Shown here: positions 39,841 to 49,228 of the stretch, piece by piece
Layout: each line of letters begins with the position of its first letter
Numbering within the stretch: position 1 is the stretch's first letter
DNA from: Vibrio sp. JPW-9-11-11
Lineage (GTDB): Bacteria; Pseudomonadota; Gammaproteobacteria; Enterobacterales; Vibrionaceae
Length of the DNA stretch: 64,000 nt
Direction: 5' to 3'
Assembly: GCF_013369335.1 (NCBI RefSeq)
Contig: NZ_SZQJ01000003.1
Location: 175,052 to 239,051 of the forward strand
The notes under the pieces: model-generated
The model's database searches: none
What the model was told of the DNA's origin: nothing
Seen by the model: the letters and a program-made list of their open reading frames with translations, nothing else
Made by a program: the position numbers and the translations under genes

Positions 39841-40827
39841 ATGGGACCGTTATGGGTCGACGTTGCGGGTTGTGAACTCACAGCAGAAGACAAAGAAATC
39901 CTCGAACACCCAAGCGTTGGTGGGGTGATTCTATTTTCACGAAACTACCATGATAGTGAGCAGCTAGTGGCGCTGAACCAAGCCATTCGTCACGCTGCCA
40001 AACGCCCTTTTCTCATTGGTGTTGACCAAGAAGGCGGGCGCGTACAACGGTTTAGAGAAGGTTTTTCACGCATTCCCGCAGCGCAGCGATACGCCGAGAT
40101 GCCTGATAGCGAAACCCTCGCTTATCAAGGTGGTTGGCTGATGGCCGCAGAGTTGATCGCCCACGATATCGATCTCAGTTTTGCTCCTGTATTAGACAAA
40201 GGCCATGAGTGTCAAGCGATTGGGGATCGTGCATTTGGCGAAGACAAAGAGACGATTTTGCGCCACAGCCTCGCCTATATGAGGGGGATGAAAGCGGTTG
40301 GTATGGCGACTACAGGTAAACACTTTCCGGGTCATGGTGGGGTGGTTGCAGACTCACATTTGGAGACCCCGTTTGATCATCGCGACAATATTTTCGACCA
40401 AGATATGGCGATCTTTAAAGCGCAAATCGACGCAGGTATCCTCGATGCTATGATGCCTGCTCATGTGGTTTTTCCACATTATGACGATCAACCTGCGAGT
40501 GGTTCTGAATACTGGCTGAAACAGATACTTCGTCAGCAACTTGGCTTTAAGGGAATTGTCTTTTCCGATGATTTGAACATGGAAGGCGCAGCGATTATGG
40601 GGGGGCCAGCAGAGCGTTCACACCAAGCTTTAGTCGCGGGTTGTGACATGCTGCTACTTTGCAATAACCGCCAAGGGCAAGTTGAAGTATTAGACAACTT
40701 ACCGATTATGGAAACGCCAGGCGCGGCGAATTTACTCAAGAAGCAGAGCTTTACCTTGTCGGTTCTGCAACGCAGTGAAGCTTGGCGACAAACCACTGAA
40801 GCGATGAAACGTATAATGGAAGCCTAA
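39841..40827 (+). CDS. nagZ: Beta-N-acetylglucosaminidase NagZ
   Basis: A cytoplasmic family 3 glycoside hydrolase that removes GlcNAc from GlcNAc-anhydroMurNAc muropeptides. The 328 residues carry [13 protein letters not shown], the active-site loop [18 protein letters not shown] (histidine-aspartate dyad) and the nucleophile in [10 protein letters not shown]. Full length. Works upstream of AnmK and MurQ. Confidence 0.97.
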   Translation: MGPLWVDVAGCELTAEDKEILEHPSVGGVILFSRNYHDSEQLVALNQAIRHAAKRPFLIGVDQEGGRVQRFREGFSRIPAAQRYAEMPDSETLAYQGGWLMAAELIAHDIDLSFAPVLDKGHECQAIGDRAFGEDKETILRHSLAYMRGMKAVGMATTGKHFPGHGGVVADSHLETPFDHRDNIFDQDMAIFKAQIDAGILDAMMPAHVVFPHYDDQPASGSEYWLKQILRQQLGFKGIVFSDDLNMEGAAIMGGPAERSHQALVAGCDMLLLCNNRQGQVEVLDNLPIMETPGAANLLKKQSFTLSVLQRSEAWRQTTEAMKRIMEA

Positions 40828-40831
40828 TAAT

Positions 40832-40856
40832 AAAGAGCCGCAATCGCGGCTCTTTT
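40832..40856. terminator. Terminator between nagZ and btsR
   Basis: AAAGAGCCGC AATC GCGGCTCTTTT; serves nagZ and, in reverse, btsR. Confidence 0.85.
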
Positions 40857-40873
40857 GGTACCAGAGGTGCATA

Positions 40874-41593
40874 TTAATGAAACCCTAGCATCTCTTTTAG
40901 CGTCTTGAGATAGCGCCGACTGACAGGCAGTGGATGGTTACTGACCGTGATGATTTCCGCTAAACCGTTGTCTAACAGTTTGATTTCTTTGATAGCTTTG
41001 ATATTGACCAAAAACTGGCGATGACAACGTACTAGTGGGGTTTTCTCTTCGAGCACTTTGAGCGTCAGTTGTGAGGTGGCTTTTTGATCATGAGTTTGGA
41101 CATGGACACCGCTGATATCGCTGTAAGCAAACTCCACGTCTTGAGTGGCAACAATCACAATACGATTGAGTCCGATACAAGGCACCTGATCTAGACTAGG
41201 CGGAGTGATGGCGGCGAGTTGATGCTGGTTTAACTTAGTGGATTTGAGCAGTCGTTGTACCGTCTTTTTCAACCGGCAGGTATCGACAGGCTTGAGCAAA
41301 TAGTCAAAGGCGTTGTCTTCAAAGGCTTGTACTGCAAACTCGTCGTAGGCAGTGACGAATACCACCTTGGGCATGGTTTCTGGATCAAGCATGGCGAGTA
41401 ACTCAATGCCGGTGATTTGTGGCATTTGAATATCTAAAAATACCACGTCAGGTTTGAGTTGATTGATTTTCTTCAACCCTTCAATGGCATTGCTGGCTTG
41501 ATCGATAACTTGGATCTGCCCTGTCTCTTGCAACAGGTCCGTGAGTTCTTCTCGAGCAAAGAGTTCGTCATCAATAACCAACGCACGCAGCAT
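40874..41593 (-). CDS. btsR: LytTR response regulator BtsR
   Basis: Response regulator of the BtsS/BtsR pyruvate-sensing system. Of 239 residues, 1-120 are a receiver with the phospho-acceptor aspartate in DVVFLDIQMPQITG near 55, and the C-terminal 100 are a LytTR DNA-binding domain ending in NHPLPVSRRYLKTLKEMLGF. It follows btsS by 12 bp, so the pair is co-transcribed. Likely binds the repeat array at 37185-37272. Confidence 0.92.
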   Translation of the reverse strand: MLRALVIDDELFAREELTDLLQETGQIQVIDQASNAIEGLKKINQLKPDVVFLDIQMPQITGIELLAMLDPETMPKVVFVTAYDEFAVQAFEDNAFDYLLKPVDTCRLKKTVQRLLKSTKLNQHQLAAITPPSLDQVPCIGLNRIVIVATQDVEFAYSDISGVHVQTHDQKATSQLTLKVLEEKTPLVRCHRQFLVNIKAIKEIKLLDNGLAEIITVSNHPLPVSRRYLKTLKEMLGFH

Positions 41594-41605
41594 AACGATT
41601 CCTTA

Positions 41606-43279
41606 TTAACTGTGCTGACTCGGGATGATAAAGCTCATCCGAGTGTAGTGATTCGGCTTAACGTCAACATGTAAAGTCGCGACCCGACCAAACTTGTTGG
41701 TTAAGCGTTTGTCGACGATTTGCATCCCTAAGCCGAGATGATCGCTGGGTGGCGCCTGATAGCTACCGGCGTTGTCTTGTACCACAATTTGGTGCCCTTG
41801 AGGCACTTGTTGGCTGAAAATTTGGATTTCTCCGCCTTCCAGCAGGTGAGACACACCGTGTTTAATCGCGTTTTCGACCAAGGGCTGCAAGGTAAAAGTG
41901 GGCACTTTACGTTTTAAGAGCAACTCATCAATATCGATCGCGACCTCTAAGCGGTCGGTAAAGCGCGCCTTTTCTATGGTGAGGTAAGCGTTGACGTGTG
42001 CGAGCTCCTCTTTGAGCGTGACGACGTCAATATTCTGTTTCAAGTTACTGCGGAAAAAGTGCGACAAGTGTTGTATTAACTCACGTGCTTTCGGAGGATC
42101 GCGCCGGATCACTGCACTAATCGTGTTTAGAGCATTAAAAAGAAAGTGGGGGTTAACTTGTGCATGCAGCAGTTTAATTTCCGCTTGTGAGAGCAGGGTC
42201 TGTTTTTGCTGGTAGTCACCAAACAAGATTTGGCTGGAGAGCAACTGGGCAATGCCCTCTGCCATCGACATGTTGATGGTGGAGAACAGTTTGCGTTTCG
42301 GTTCATACAGCTTGATCGTTCCGATAACTTTATCTCCCGTTCGTAGCGGAATGATCAAGGCGCTACCTAGTTTACAGTCCGACTTCAAAGAGCATTGGTA
42401 TGGCTTTTCTTTTCCATCGAGATAAATAATGTCATTCTGGCGGATCGCATCGAGTGTGCTTTGTGACGAGATGGGAGTCTCCGGCTTATGGTGATCATCT
42501 CCGATACCGACAAAAGCCAATATTTTCTCGTCATCGGTAATCGATACCGCACCGACATTGGTCTCTTCGTACACAATACGCGCAATTTTCTCAGCATTTT
42601 TGCTGTTAAATCCTGAGGCTAAAATACCAACGGAGCGCTCGGCGATGTTGAGTGCGCGACGAGAGAAGGTGGCAGAGTACTCTTCAAAAATGGTTTTTCG
42701 GTCGTGGAGAATGCTCATAAAGAGCGCAGCGCCGACAGAGTTAGCGATGATCATCGGAGCGGCAATAGCTGAAACCAATGTGTAGGCTTGGTCAAAAGGC
42801 TTAGCGACCAGTAAGATAATCGCCATTTGAATGATTTCTGCGACCAAGGTAATCGAAAAAACCACGCTAGGGTTAAATAGCTGTGCTGATTTTCCCTTGC
42901 GGACCAAATAAATGTGTAACAAGCCGCCGATCAAGCCTTCCGCTGTGGTCGAGATAGCGCAGGCCACATCGGTAAAGCCCCCTAAGGTGTACCTATGTAG
43001 TCCGCCAGTCAGGCCGACAAAGAAACCAACGACGGGACCGCCAAATAGTCCGCCCATAACGGCACCGATAGCGCGCGTATTGGCTATGGCATCATTGATC
43101 TGCAGTCCAAAGTAGGTCCCCATAATACAAAACAGTGAAAATAGGATATAGACACTGACTTTATGGCTAACTCGGTTGGAAATATTCAGCAAAGGCAGAA
43201 AGAGAGGTGTCTTGCTCAGCATATACGCAAGCACTAGATAGACACACATTTGCTGAAGTAACGATAAAATCAGGTCCAT
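41606..43279 (-). CDS. btsS: Sensor histidine kinase BtsS (LytS family)
   Basis: Membrane kinase sensing pyruvate in E. coli. The 557 residues align with E. coli BtsS over their whole length: a 5TM-LYT membrane domain (IANTRAIGAVMGGLFGGPVV, then GLTGGLHRYTLGGFT), a GAF domain (residues near 220-350, with FVGIGDDHH and SLKSDCKLGSALIIPL) and a His-kinase domain with LLHAQVNPHFLFNALNTI holding the phospho-histidine. The ATPase domain has LQPLVENAIKHG. The pyruvate-sensing assignment comes from the family. Confidence 0.93.
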   Translation of the reverse strand: MDLILSLLQQMCVYLVLAYMLSKTPLFLPLLNISNRVSHKVSVYILFSLFCIMGTYFGLQINDAIANTRAIGAVMGGLFGGPVVGFFVGLTGGLHRYTLGGFTDVACAISTTAEGLIGGLLHIYLVRKGKSAQLFNPSVVFSITLVAEIIQMAIILLVAKPFDQAYTLVSAIAAPMIIANSVGAALFMSILHDRKTIFEEYSATFSRRALNIAERSVGILASGFNSKNAEKIARIVYEETNVGAVSITDDEKILAFVGIGDDHHKPETPISSQSTLDAIRQNDIIYLDGKEKPYQCSLKSDCKLGSALIIPLRTGDKVIGTIKLYEPKRKLFSTINMSMAEGIAQLLSSQILFGDYQQKQTLLSQAEIKLLHAQVNPHFLFNALNTISAVIRRDPPKARELIQHLSHFFRSNLKQNIDVVTLKEELAHVNAYLTIEKARFTDRLEVAIDIDELLLKRKVPTFTLQPLVENAIKHGVSHLLEGGEIQIFSQQVPQGHQIVVQDNAGSYQAPPSDHLGLGMQIVDKRLTNKFGRVATLHVDVKPNHYTRMSFIIPSQHS

Positions 43280-43381
43280 AATGATTTTTGTGGCGAACTT
43301 TGGCCTTATTTTAGTGAAGATATTCGCCAGAAAACATGCGTAATTCCGGTTTTTGATAATAAAGCCGACAAAAATCGATAG

Positions 43382-43399
43382 TGTAAAAAATAATTTACG
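43382..43399 (+). promoter_or_regulatory. TyrR box 1 upstream of aroF
   Basis: TGTAAA-N6-TTTACG, one base off the strong TyrR consensus TGTAAA-N6-TTTACA. Confidence 0.8.
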
Positions 43400-43402
43400 G
43401 AG

Positions 43403-43420
43403 TGTTTTTTTTGGTTTACA
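43403..43420 (+). promoter_or_regulatory. TyrR box 2 upstream of aroF
   Basis: TGTTTT-N6-TTTACA, a weaker box starting 21 bp after box 1, two helical turns away, the spacing TyrR uses for cooperative hexamer binding. Confidence 0.65.
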
Positions 43421-43488
43421 TATTGAAATCTTTTTCTGGGCTGTTATTTTATGGTTTATTAGCTGGAGACAAGGTTTTAGTTTCTTGG

Positions 43489-43506
43489 TGTAAATAATAA
43501 TGTACA
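43489..43506 (+). promoter_or_regulatory. TyrR box 3 upstream of aroF
   Basis: TGTAAA-N6-TGTACA (one mismatch) ending 10 bp before the aroF start. E. coli aroF also has three boxes. Confidence 0.65.
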
Positions 43507-43516
43507 GGATTGGGTT

Positions 43517-44593
43517 ATGCAGAAAAGTGAGTTGAGCAACGTTAATATTAGTGATGAACAGGTACTGATCACGCCTGATGAGTTGAAGGCCAAGTTACCT
43601 TTAAGTGATAACGCTCGTCGCTTTATCCAGCACTCTCGCCAAACTATCGCCGATATCATTCATAAAAAAGATCACCGCCTTTTGGTGGTATGTGGTCCTT
43701 GTTCAATCCATGATATTGACGCTGCAAAGGAGTATGCAAAACGGCTTAAAGCACTGTCTGAGCAACTGAGCGATCAACTGTACATTGTTATGCGTGTTTA
43801 CTTTGAGAAACCTCGTACCACTGTGGGCTGGAAGGGGCTAATTAACGATCCTCATTTGGATGGCTCTTTTGATATTGAGCACGGTCTGCACGTTGGCCGA
43901 GAGCTGCTGGTTGACCTAGCCGAAATGGAGATTCCCTTAGCCACAGAAGCGCTCGACCCAATTAGCCCGCAGTACTTGGCCGATACGTTCAGTTGGGCGG
44001 CGATTGGTGCCCGTACTACCGAGTCACAAACTCACCGCGAAATGGCCAGTGGTCTTTCTATGCCTATTGGCTTTAAGAATGGCACTGATGGCAGTTTGTC
44101 GACCGCTGTTAACGCGATGCAAGCCGCCTCTTCGAGTCACCGCTTTATGGGGATTAACCGTGAAGGCCAGGTGGCACTATTGACGACACAGGGCAACCCC
44201 AATGGTCACGTTATTTTGCGTGGCGGTAAACAGACCAATTACGACTCGGTTTCGGTGACTGAGTGTGAACAAGACATGGCGCAACACGGGTTAGACGCCT
44301 CACTGATGATCGATTGCAGTCATGCGAACTCACGCAAAGATTTTCGTCGTCAGCCTTTGGTGGCCGAAGATGTCATTCATCAAATCCGTGAAGGCAACAC
44401 ATCCATTATCGGCTTGATGATTGAGAGCCATATCAATGAAGGCAATCAATCTTCTGATATCCCTCTCAACGAAATGCAGTACGGGGTTTCTATCACTGAT
44501 GCGTGTATCAATTGGGACACAACTGAGGCACTATTACGTCATGCACACCAAGAGCTGGTCCCTTTTCTGGAAGACCGTTTAAAGGCTAAGTAA
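43517..44593 (+). CDS. aroF: DAHP synthase, tyrosine-sensitive type
   Basis: First step of the shikimate pathway: phosphoenolpyruvate plus erythrose-4-phosphate to DAHP. The 358-residue type I enzyme has VVCGPCSIHD near 59-68, YFEKPRTTVGWKGLINDP, the GARTTESQTHREMASGLSMP block and DCSHANSRKD. Its N terminus (MQK..LSNVNISDEQVL) resembles AroF more than AroG or AroH, and tyrA lies 18 bp downstream as in the E. coli aroF-tyrA operon. TyrR boxes upstream predict repression by tyrosine. Confidence 0.92.
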   Translation: MQKSELSNVNISDEQVLITPDELKAKLPLSDNARRFIQHSRQTIADIIHKKDHRLLVVCGPCSIHDIDAAKEYAKRLKALSEQLSDQLYIVMRVYFEKPRTTVGWKGLINDPHLDGSFDIEHGLHVGRELLVDLAEMEIPLATEALDPISPQYLADTFSWAAIGARTTESQTHREMASGLSMPIGFKNGTDGSLSTAVNAMQAASSSHRFMGINREGQVALLTTQGNPNGHVILRGGKQTNYDSVSVTECEQDMAQHGLDASLMIDCSHANSRKDFRRQPLVAEDVIHQIREGNTSIIGLMIESHINEGNQSSDIPLNEMQYGVSITDACINWDTTEALLRHAHQELVPFLEDRLKAK

Positions 44594-44611
44594 CAAGTAC
44601 AAGGAATTTCA

Positions 44612-45739
44612 ATGGCCGTAGAGTTGAATCACTTGCGTGATCAAATTGACGCAGTAGATAAGCAGATCTTAGATTTGTTAGCGCAAAGACTGGCGCTGGT
44701 GGAACAAGTCGGCGAAGTGAAAAGTGAACACGGTTTGCCGATTTATGCGCCAGACCGAGAAGCCGCAATGTTGGCCTCGCGTCGCCAAGAGGCAGAAAAA
44801 ATTGGTGTTCCGCCACAATTGATTGAAGATATTCTACGTCGCACTATGCGCGAGTCATACGCCAGCGAGAAAGACTCGGGCTTTAAGTGTCTTAATCCAC
44901 AGCTTCGTTCAGTCGTGATCGTTGGTGGTAACGGGCAACTAGGCGGCTTGTTTGGACGCATGTTCAAACTGTCCGGTTATGATGTCAAAGTTCTCGGCAG
45001 TCAAGATTGGCAGCACGCGGATGCATTGCTAGAAGATGCCGGCATGGTCGTGGTCACTGTGCCTATTCATCTTACCGAGGGCGTGATAGAGAAACTGGGT
45101 AAGCTACCTGACGATTGTATCTTATGTGATTTAACCTCAATTAAGTCTAAGCCACTTGCCGCGATGCTTAATGTGCATCAAGGGCCCGTTGTTGGCCTGC
45201 ACCCGATGTTTGGTCCCGATGTCCCAAGCTTAGCTAAGCAAGTGATTGTTTACTGTGATGGTCGCGGAGCCGAAAACTATCAGTGGTTACTGAAGCAGTT
45301 TTCTATTTGGGGTGCGAGTCTGTGTCAGATCGAAGCAGAAGAACATGATCATGGCATGACATTAATTCAGGCGCTACGTCACTTTACTTCTTTTGCTTAC
45401 GGTCTTCATCTCAGTCGTGAAAACCCGAACATTGACAAGTTACTGCAGTTAAGCTCACCGATTTACCGCTTAGAGCTCGCGATGGTGGGGCGTCTGTTCG
45501 CTCAAGACCCAAATCTCTATGGGGATATTATTCTCTCGTCACAAGAAAATATTGATATGATTAAGCGGTTCCATCGTTGCTTTGGCGAGGCGTTGGATAT
45601 CTTAGATAGTCACGACAAACAGGCTTTTGTCACCAGCTTTAATCACGTTAGTCACTGGTTTGGCGACTATTCTCAGCAGTTTCTAGATGAGAGTCAAAAG
45701 CTACTTAAACAAGCGAACGATTCTATTCATCGCGGTTGA
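44612..45739 (+). CDS. tyrA: Chorismate mutase / prephenate dehydrogenase
   Basis: Bifunctional enzyme of tyrosine synthesis. Of 375 residues, 1-90 form an AroQ chorismate mutase ([20 protein letters not shown]), and the rest an NAD-dependent prephenate dehydrogenase with the dinucleotide fold [18 protein letters not shown] near 105 and [19 protein letters not shown] lies before the ATG. Second gene of the aroF-tyrA operon. Confidence 0.96.
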   Translation: MAVELNHLRDQIDAVDKQILDLLAQRLALVEQVGEVKSEHGLPIYAPDREAAMLASRRQEAEKIGVPPQLIEDILRRTMRESYASEKDSGFKCLNPQLRSVVIVGGNGQLGGLFGRMFKLSGYDVKVLGSQDWQHADALLEDAGMVVVTVPIHLTEGVIEKLGKLPDDCILCDLTSIKSKPLAAMLNVHQGPVVGLHPMFGPDVPSLAKQVIVYCDGRGAENYQWLLKQFSIWGASLCQIEAEEHDHGMTLIQALRHFTSFAYGLHLSRENPNIDKLLQLSSPIYRLELAMVGRLFAQDPNLYGDIILSSQENIDMIKRFHRCFGEALDILDSHDKQAFVTSFNHVSHWFGDYSQQFLDESQKLLKQANDSIHRG

Positions 45740-45756
45740 TAATGAGTGATAAGCGT

Positions 45757-45789
45757 AAAAAAACAGCGACCAGAGGTCGCTGTTTTTTA
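45757..45789. terminator. Bidirectional terminator between tyrA and the M23 gene
   Basis: AAAAAAACAGCGACC AGA GGTCGCTGTTTTTT. It overlaps the stop codon of the convergent M23 gene. Confidence 0.9.
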
Positions 45790-46761
45790 TTGTACTGTGA
45801 TCGATTCGCTGCGCTGGCTTGACTCGTTTTTCACTGTGTTAACCGAGCTATCCTGATAGGGGTGATTGGTGAGGTTAACTTGCAGTCTCACGGTGTCATC
45901 AATCAGCTTCACCAAAGGCGCCCACTTTACTTTTTTCTCTTTTTCAAACAGATAGTTGAAGTTTTCTGGCGTCCAATCCATGGTGTATTGCGGGTTTAAA
46001 GCTCGGCCTAAAAATCGCACTTCATAATGGAGGTGTGGTCCGGTCGAGTTACCTGAGTTACCACATGTCGCAATTTGCTCGCCTTTGCTGACAAACTGAC
46101 CACTGCGTACTTTAAACTTGGCCAAGTGGGCGTAAGAACTCATAAAGCCGAAGGAGTGTCGCACCGTGAGGAAATTACCAAATCCTTTAGAACTGGGACG
46201 TACGGTTTCCACTACTCCATCTGCAGGTGCGTAGATAGCTTCACCACGTTTACAAGTGAGGTCTATCCCAGTGTGGGTATGACGTTTGCCTGTTATCGGG
46301 TTGGTTCGTCTGCCATAGGACGATGAGATTCGCAGGTAGTTCAGTGGCGCGTCATTCGGAATCATGCGAAACATAGTGGCACGCACCGCAGAGTCAACCG
46401 CTGCCGCATCAAGGCGGTTTTCAAGCGAGTAATCCTCGGGCAAACTCTCATCCGCTAAACCAAGCACGGATTCAACATCATAGACGCGTTTTCCGAGCAT
46501 AGTGATTTGATTTCGTTTGTCTTCGAGTTCTTGCGACAGTGAATGTGCGGTATCTATTTGTTCTGCATATAGCTGTTCGAGTTGCGCTTTTTGCGCTTCG
46601 AGGGCGTTAAGCTGCTGATACCAATGGTAGGTTAAGTAACCGAGCCCAGCGGTAATGCCTGTCGTCAGAAGGCTCAGGCTAATGACGAGTGCTTTTCTTG
46701 TTACGTGAAAATGTTGTACCCCTGACTCATCAGGGATAGAAATGGTAATTTTGTTCGACAT
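45787..46761 (-). CDS. M23 (LytM) family peptidase, membrane-anchored
   Basis: A zinc metallopeptidase likely acting on peptidoglycan cross-links in the periplasm. Of 324 residues, an N-terminal membrane anchor lies near 25-46, then a short coiled coil rich in glutamine and leucine (about 50-90), and a C-terminal LytM domain with the zinc ligands in HTHTGIDLTCKRGEAIYAP and GPHLHYEVR. Both histidine-containing motifs are complete, so it should be active. Lies 12 bp downstream of the PilZ gene. It resembles the TagE-type Vibrio peptidases, but I cannot assign it to a named one. Confidence 0.85.
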   Translation of the reverse strand: MSNKITISIPDESGVQHFHVTRKALVISLSLLTTGITAGLGYLTYHWYQQLNALEAQKAQLEQLYAEQIDTAHSLSQELEDKRNQITMLGKRVYDVESVLGLADESLPEDYSLENRLDAAAVDSAVRATMFRMIPNDAPLNYLRISSSYGRRTNPITGKRHTHTGIDLTCKRGEAIYAPADGVVETVRPSSKGFGNFLTVRHSFGFMSSYAHLAKFKVRSGQFVSKGEQIATCGNSGNSTGPHLHYEVRFLGRALNPQYTMDWTPENFNYLFEKEKKVKWAPLVKLIDDTVRLQVNLTNHPYQDSSVNTVKNESSQRSESITVQ

Positions 46762-46773
46762 AGACTAATTGGG

Positions 46774-47145
46774 TTAGGTGTACTCACCGAGATCTGATAA
46801 GTGTTCGATATCTCTATGCAGCAGATCATCGTCACCTACGTTTAGTTCAACCAATCGCTTCAGGTGTCCGATACTCTCAATATCAATGTGATCAATACTC
46901 AGACGAATCACATTGTTATTCAGGCCAACAATGTTCCCTACCAGTTGGATCGTAACATCACTGTCCGGAAGCGTGAAGGCGACCTCAACTTGTTTATCTT
47001 GCGCAAGTAGGTCGGATTGTTCGCTGATTAACAACATACCATGCAGTGATAAGTCCCAAACCAGCCCATCTACAGTGAGTGAATCCTGTGTTAATGCAGC
47101 TTTAGCTTGATAAACAATGCGCGAAAAACGACGACGTTCGATCAT
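46774..47145 (-). CDS. plzA: PilZ-domain protein, PlzA type
   Basis: A single-domain PilZ protein of 123 residues. The two cyclic di-GMP binding motifs are present: ERRRFSR near the start (RxxxR) and WDLSLHGMLL (D/NxSxxG) near 35-44. Start ATG 47145 follows AAGAGAG; an upstream TTG at 47166 is less likely. Position between aroF-tyrA and ettA matches V. cholerae PlzA (VC0697) as I recall. It may act on, or with, the M23 peptidase in the same operon, an inference from context only. Confidence 0.8.
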   Translation of the reverse strand: MIERRRFSRIVYQAKAALTQDSLTVDGLVWDLSLHGMLLISEQSDLLAQDKQVEVAFTLPDSDVTIQLVGNIVGLNNNVIRLSIDHIDIESIGHLKRLVELNVGDDDLLHRDIEHLSDLGEYT

Positions 47146-47257
47146 AATTTTCTCTCTTAAGTTCAACGAGTAAGAGTAACAAAACTCAAGTGGTCACTAT
47201 GCGCGTTTGTTCGCATTCTTCACGATTATTGCCTATTTCACCAAAGCAGGCGTGAAG

Positions 47258-47280
47258 AAAGGCCGCTATAGTAGCGGCCT
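47258..47280 (-). terminator. Terminator after ettA
   Basis: Minus strand AGGCCGCTA CTA TAGCGGCCTTT CTTC hairpin 20 bp past the ettA stop. Confidence 0.8.
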
Positions 47281-47301
47281 CGGGTCAAAGATCAAGCAGA
47301 T

Positions 47302-48969
47302 TTACTTGGCAATACGCTTGTACTTTATACGATGCGGCTCTGCAGCTTCAGGACCTAAGGTCTTCTTCAACCACTCCATGTACTCAGTATAGTTACCTTC
47401 GTAGAAGTTGACCTGACCTTCATCTCGATAGTCGATGATGTGCGTCGCGATACGGTCTAGGAACCAACGGTCGTGCGAAATCACCATGGCACAGCCAGGG
47501 AACTCAAGCAGCGCTTCTTCTAGTGCTCGTAGTGTTTCTACGTCGAGGTCGTTGGTTGGTTCATCGAGTAGCAGTACGTTGCCGCCCGCTTTAAGCAGTT
47601 TGGCTAGGTGGACACGGTTACGCTCACCACCAGACAGCTCACCGATCACTTTCTGTTGATCTGAGCCTTTAAAGTTGAAGCGTGAACAGTATGCGCGAGC
47701 CGGGATTTCGAAGTTGTTGATCTTGATGATATCTGCACCTTCAGAAATCTCTTGGTAAACCGTCTTCGAATCATCCATAGAGTCACGGAACTGGTCCACA
47801 GACGCCAGTTTTACTGTGTCGCCCATTTCAATGCTGCCTGAATCTGGCTGTTCAGTACCACTTAGCATCTTGAATAGGGTCGATTTACCCGCACCGTTGG
47901 CACCGATAATACCGACAATTGCCCCTTTAGGGATGCTAAATGATAGGTCATCAATCAGGACACGACCGTCAAAGGATTTGGTCAGGTTATTGACTTCGAT
48001 AACCTTATCACCCAGACGCTCACCTGGCGGGATGAACAGTTCGTTGGTTTCGTTACGTTTCTGACGATCGCCGCTTTGCAGTTCTTCGAAGCGAGCCATA
48101 CGCGCTTTAGACTTAGATTGACGACCTTTCGGATTTTGACGAACCCACTCAAGTTCTTTCTCTATCGTCTTCTGACGAGCTTTTTCTTGAGACGCTTCTT
48201 GTTGCAGACGGGCATCTTTCTGTTCTAGCCAAGACGTGTAGTTGCCTTGCCATGGAATACCTTCACCACGGTCAAGTTCAAGAATCCAACCCGCAGCGTT
48301 ATCTAGGAAGTAACGGTCGTGGGTGATAGCAACAACTGTACCTGTGTAATCGACAAGGAAACGCTCGAGCCAAGCGACAGATTCTGCATCCAAGTGGTTG
48401 GTTGGTTCGTCGAGCAATAGCATATCTGGCTTAGAAAGAAGTAGGCGACAGATGGCTACGCGGCGGCGTTCACCACCAGATAGGTGTTCAATTTTCTGAT
48501 CCCATTCAGGCAGACGCAATGCATCAGCAGCGCGTTCTAGAGCATTTTCTAGATTGTGCCCCTCTTTTGCTTGGATCAGTGCTTCTAGTTCGCCTTGCTC
48601 TTTAGCCAGTGCATCGAAGTCAGCATCTGGTTCTGCGTACGCGGCATATACTTCATCAAGACGTTTCATTGCTCCTGCAACGTCAGAGACCGCTTCTTCA
48701 ACAATTTCACGAACGGTTTTCGATTCATCGAGAACAGGCTCTTGAGGCAGATAGCCGACATTAAGCCCTGGTTGTGGGCGCGCTTCACCGTCGATATCAG
48801 TATCGATACCCGCCATGATACGCAGTAGGGTAGATTTACCTGCACCGTTGAGACCCAAAACACCGATTTTGGCGCCAGGGAAGAAACTGAGAGAGATGTC
48901 TTTAAGAATTTGTCGCTTTGGTGGCACGATTTTGCTCACGCGCGACATGGTATATACGTATTCAGCCAT
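47302..48969 (-). CDS. ettA: Energy-dependent translational throttle protein EttA
   Basis: An ABC-F protein that binds the ribosomal E site and gates the first elongation cycle by ATP/ADP ratio. The 555 residues equal E. coli EttA in length and carry two ATPase domains: GLNGAGKSTLLRIMAG with LSGGERRRVAICRLLL, and GANGAGKSTLFKMLSG with LSGGERNRVHLAKLLK. The EttA arm and the charged linker (about 245-310, with RQNPKGRQSKSKARM) are present. No membrane segments, so not a transporter. Confidence 0.96.
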   Translation of the reverse strand: MAEYVYTMSRVSKIVPPKRQILKDISLSFFPGAKIGVLGLNGAGKSTLLRIMAGIDTDIDGEARPQPGLNVGYLPQEPVLDESKTVREIVEEAVSDVAGAMKRLDEVYAAYAEPDADFDALAKEQGELEALIQAKEGHNLENALERAADALRLPEWDQKIEHLSGGERRRVAICRLLLSKPDMLLLDEPTNHLDAESVAWLERFLVDYTGTVVAITHDRYFLDNAAGWILELDRGEGIPWQGNYTSWLEQKDARLQQEASQEKARQKTIEKELEWVRQNPKGRQSKSKARMARFEELQSGDRQKRNETNELFIPPGERLGDKVIEVNNLTKSFDGRVLIDDLSFSIPKGAIVGIIGANGAGKSTLFKMLSGTEQPDSGSIEMGDTVKLASVDQFRDSMDDSKTVYQEISEGADIIKINNFEIPARAYCSRFNFKGSDQQKVIGELSGGERNRVHLAKLLKAGGNVLLLDEPTNDLDVETLRALEEALLEFPGCAMVISHDRWFLDRIATHIIDYRDEGQVNFYEGNYTEYMEWLKKTLGPEAAEPHRIKYKRIAK

Positions 48970-49228
48970 TGCCGATCGTTCCTAAATAATCAATTTGTGT
49001 AGAGGGGCATTTTATACTAACTGAGCATAGTTTGTTACTCCCGAAACGAACTCCTTTGTTTCACGAACGTATTAGTGATGAATAACTAAACAAAAGTTTG
49101 CTCAAAGCTAGCCAAATGTCACAGTTATGTGAATTTATTATTAATTACATCTGTGCGCTTTACAGTGCTGTTTACAATGAGCATAAATAACAGAACTTAA
49201 TCACTAGCTATCTCAGGATGAGACTACT

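Noticed and set aside
49117..49134. CRP-like palindrome near slt (TCACA ... TGTGA)
   Set aside because: The half-sites are in the reverse order to a CRP site, with only four bases between.
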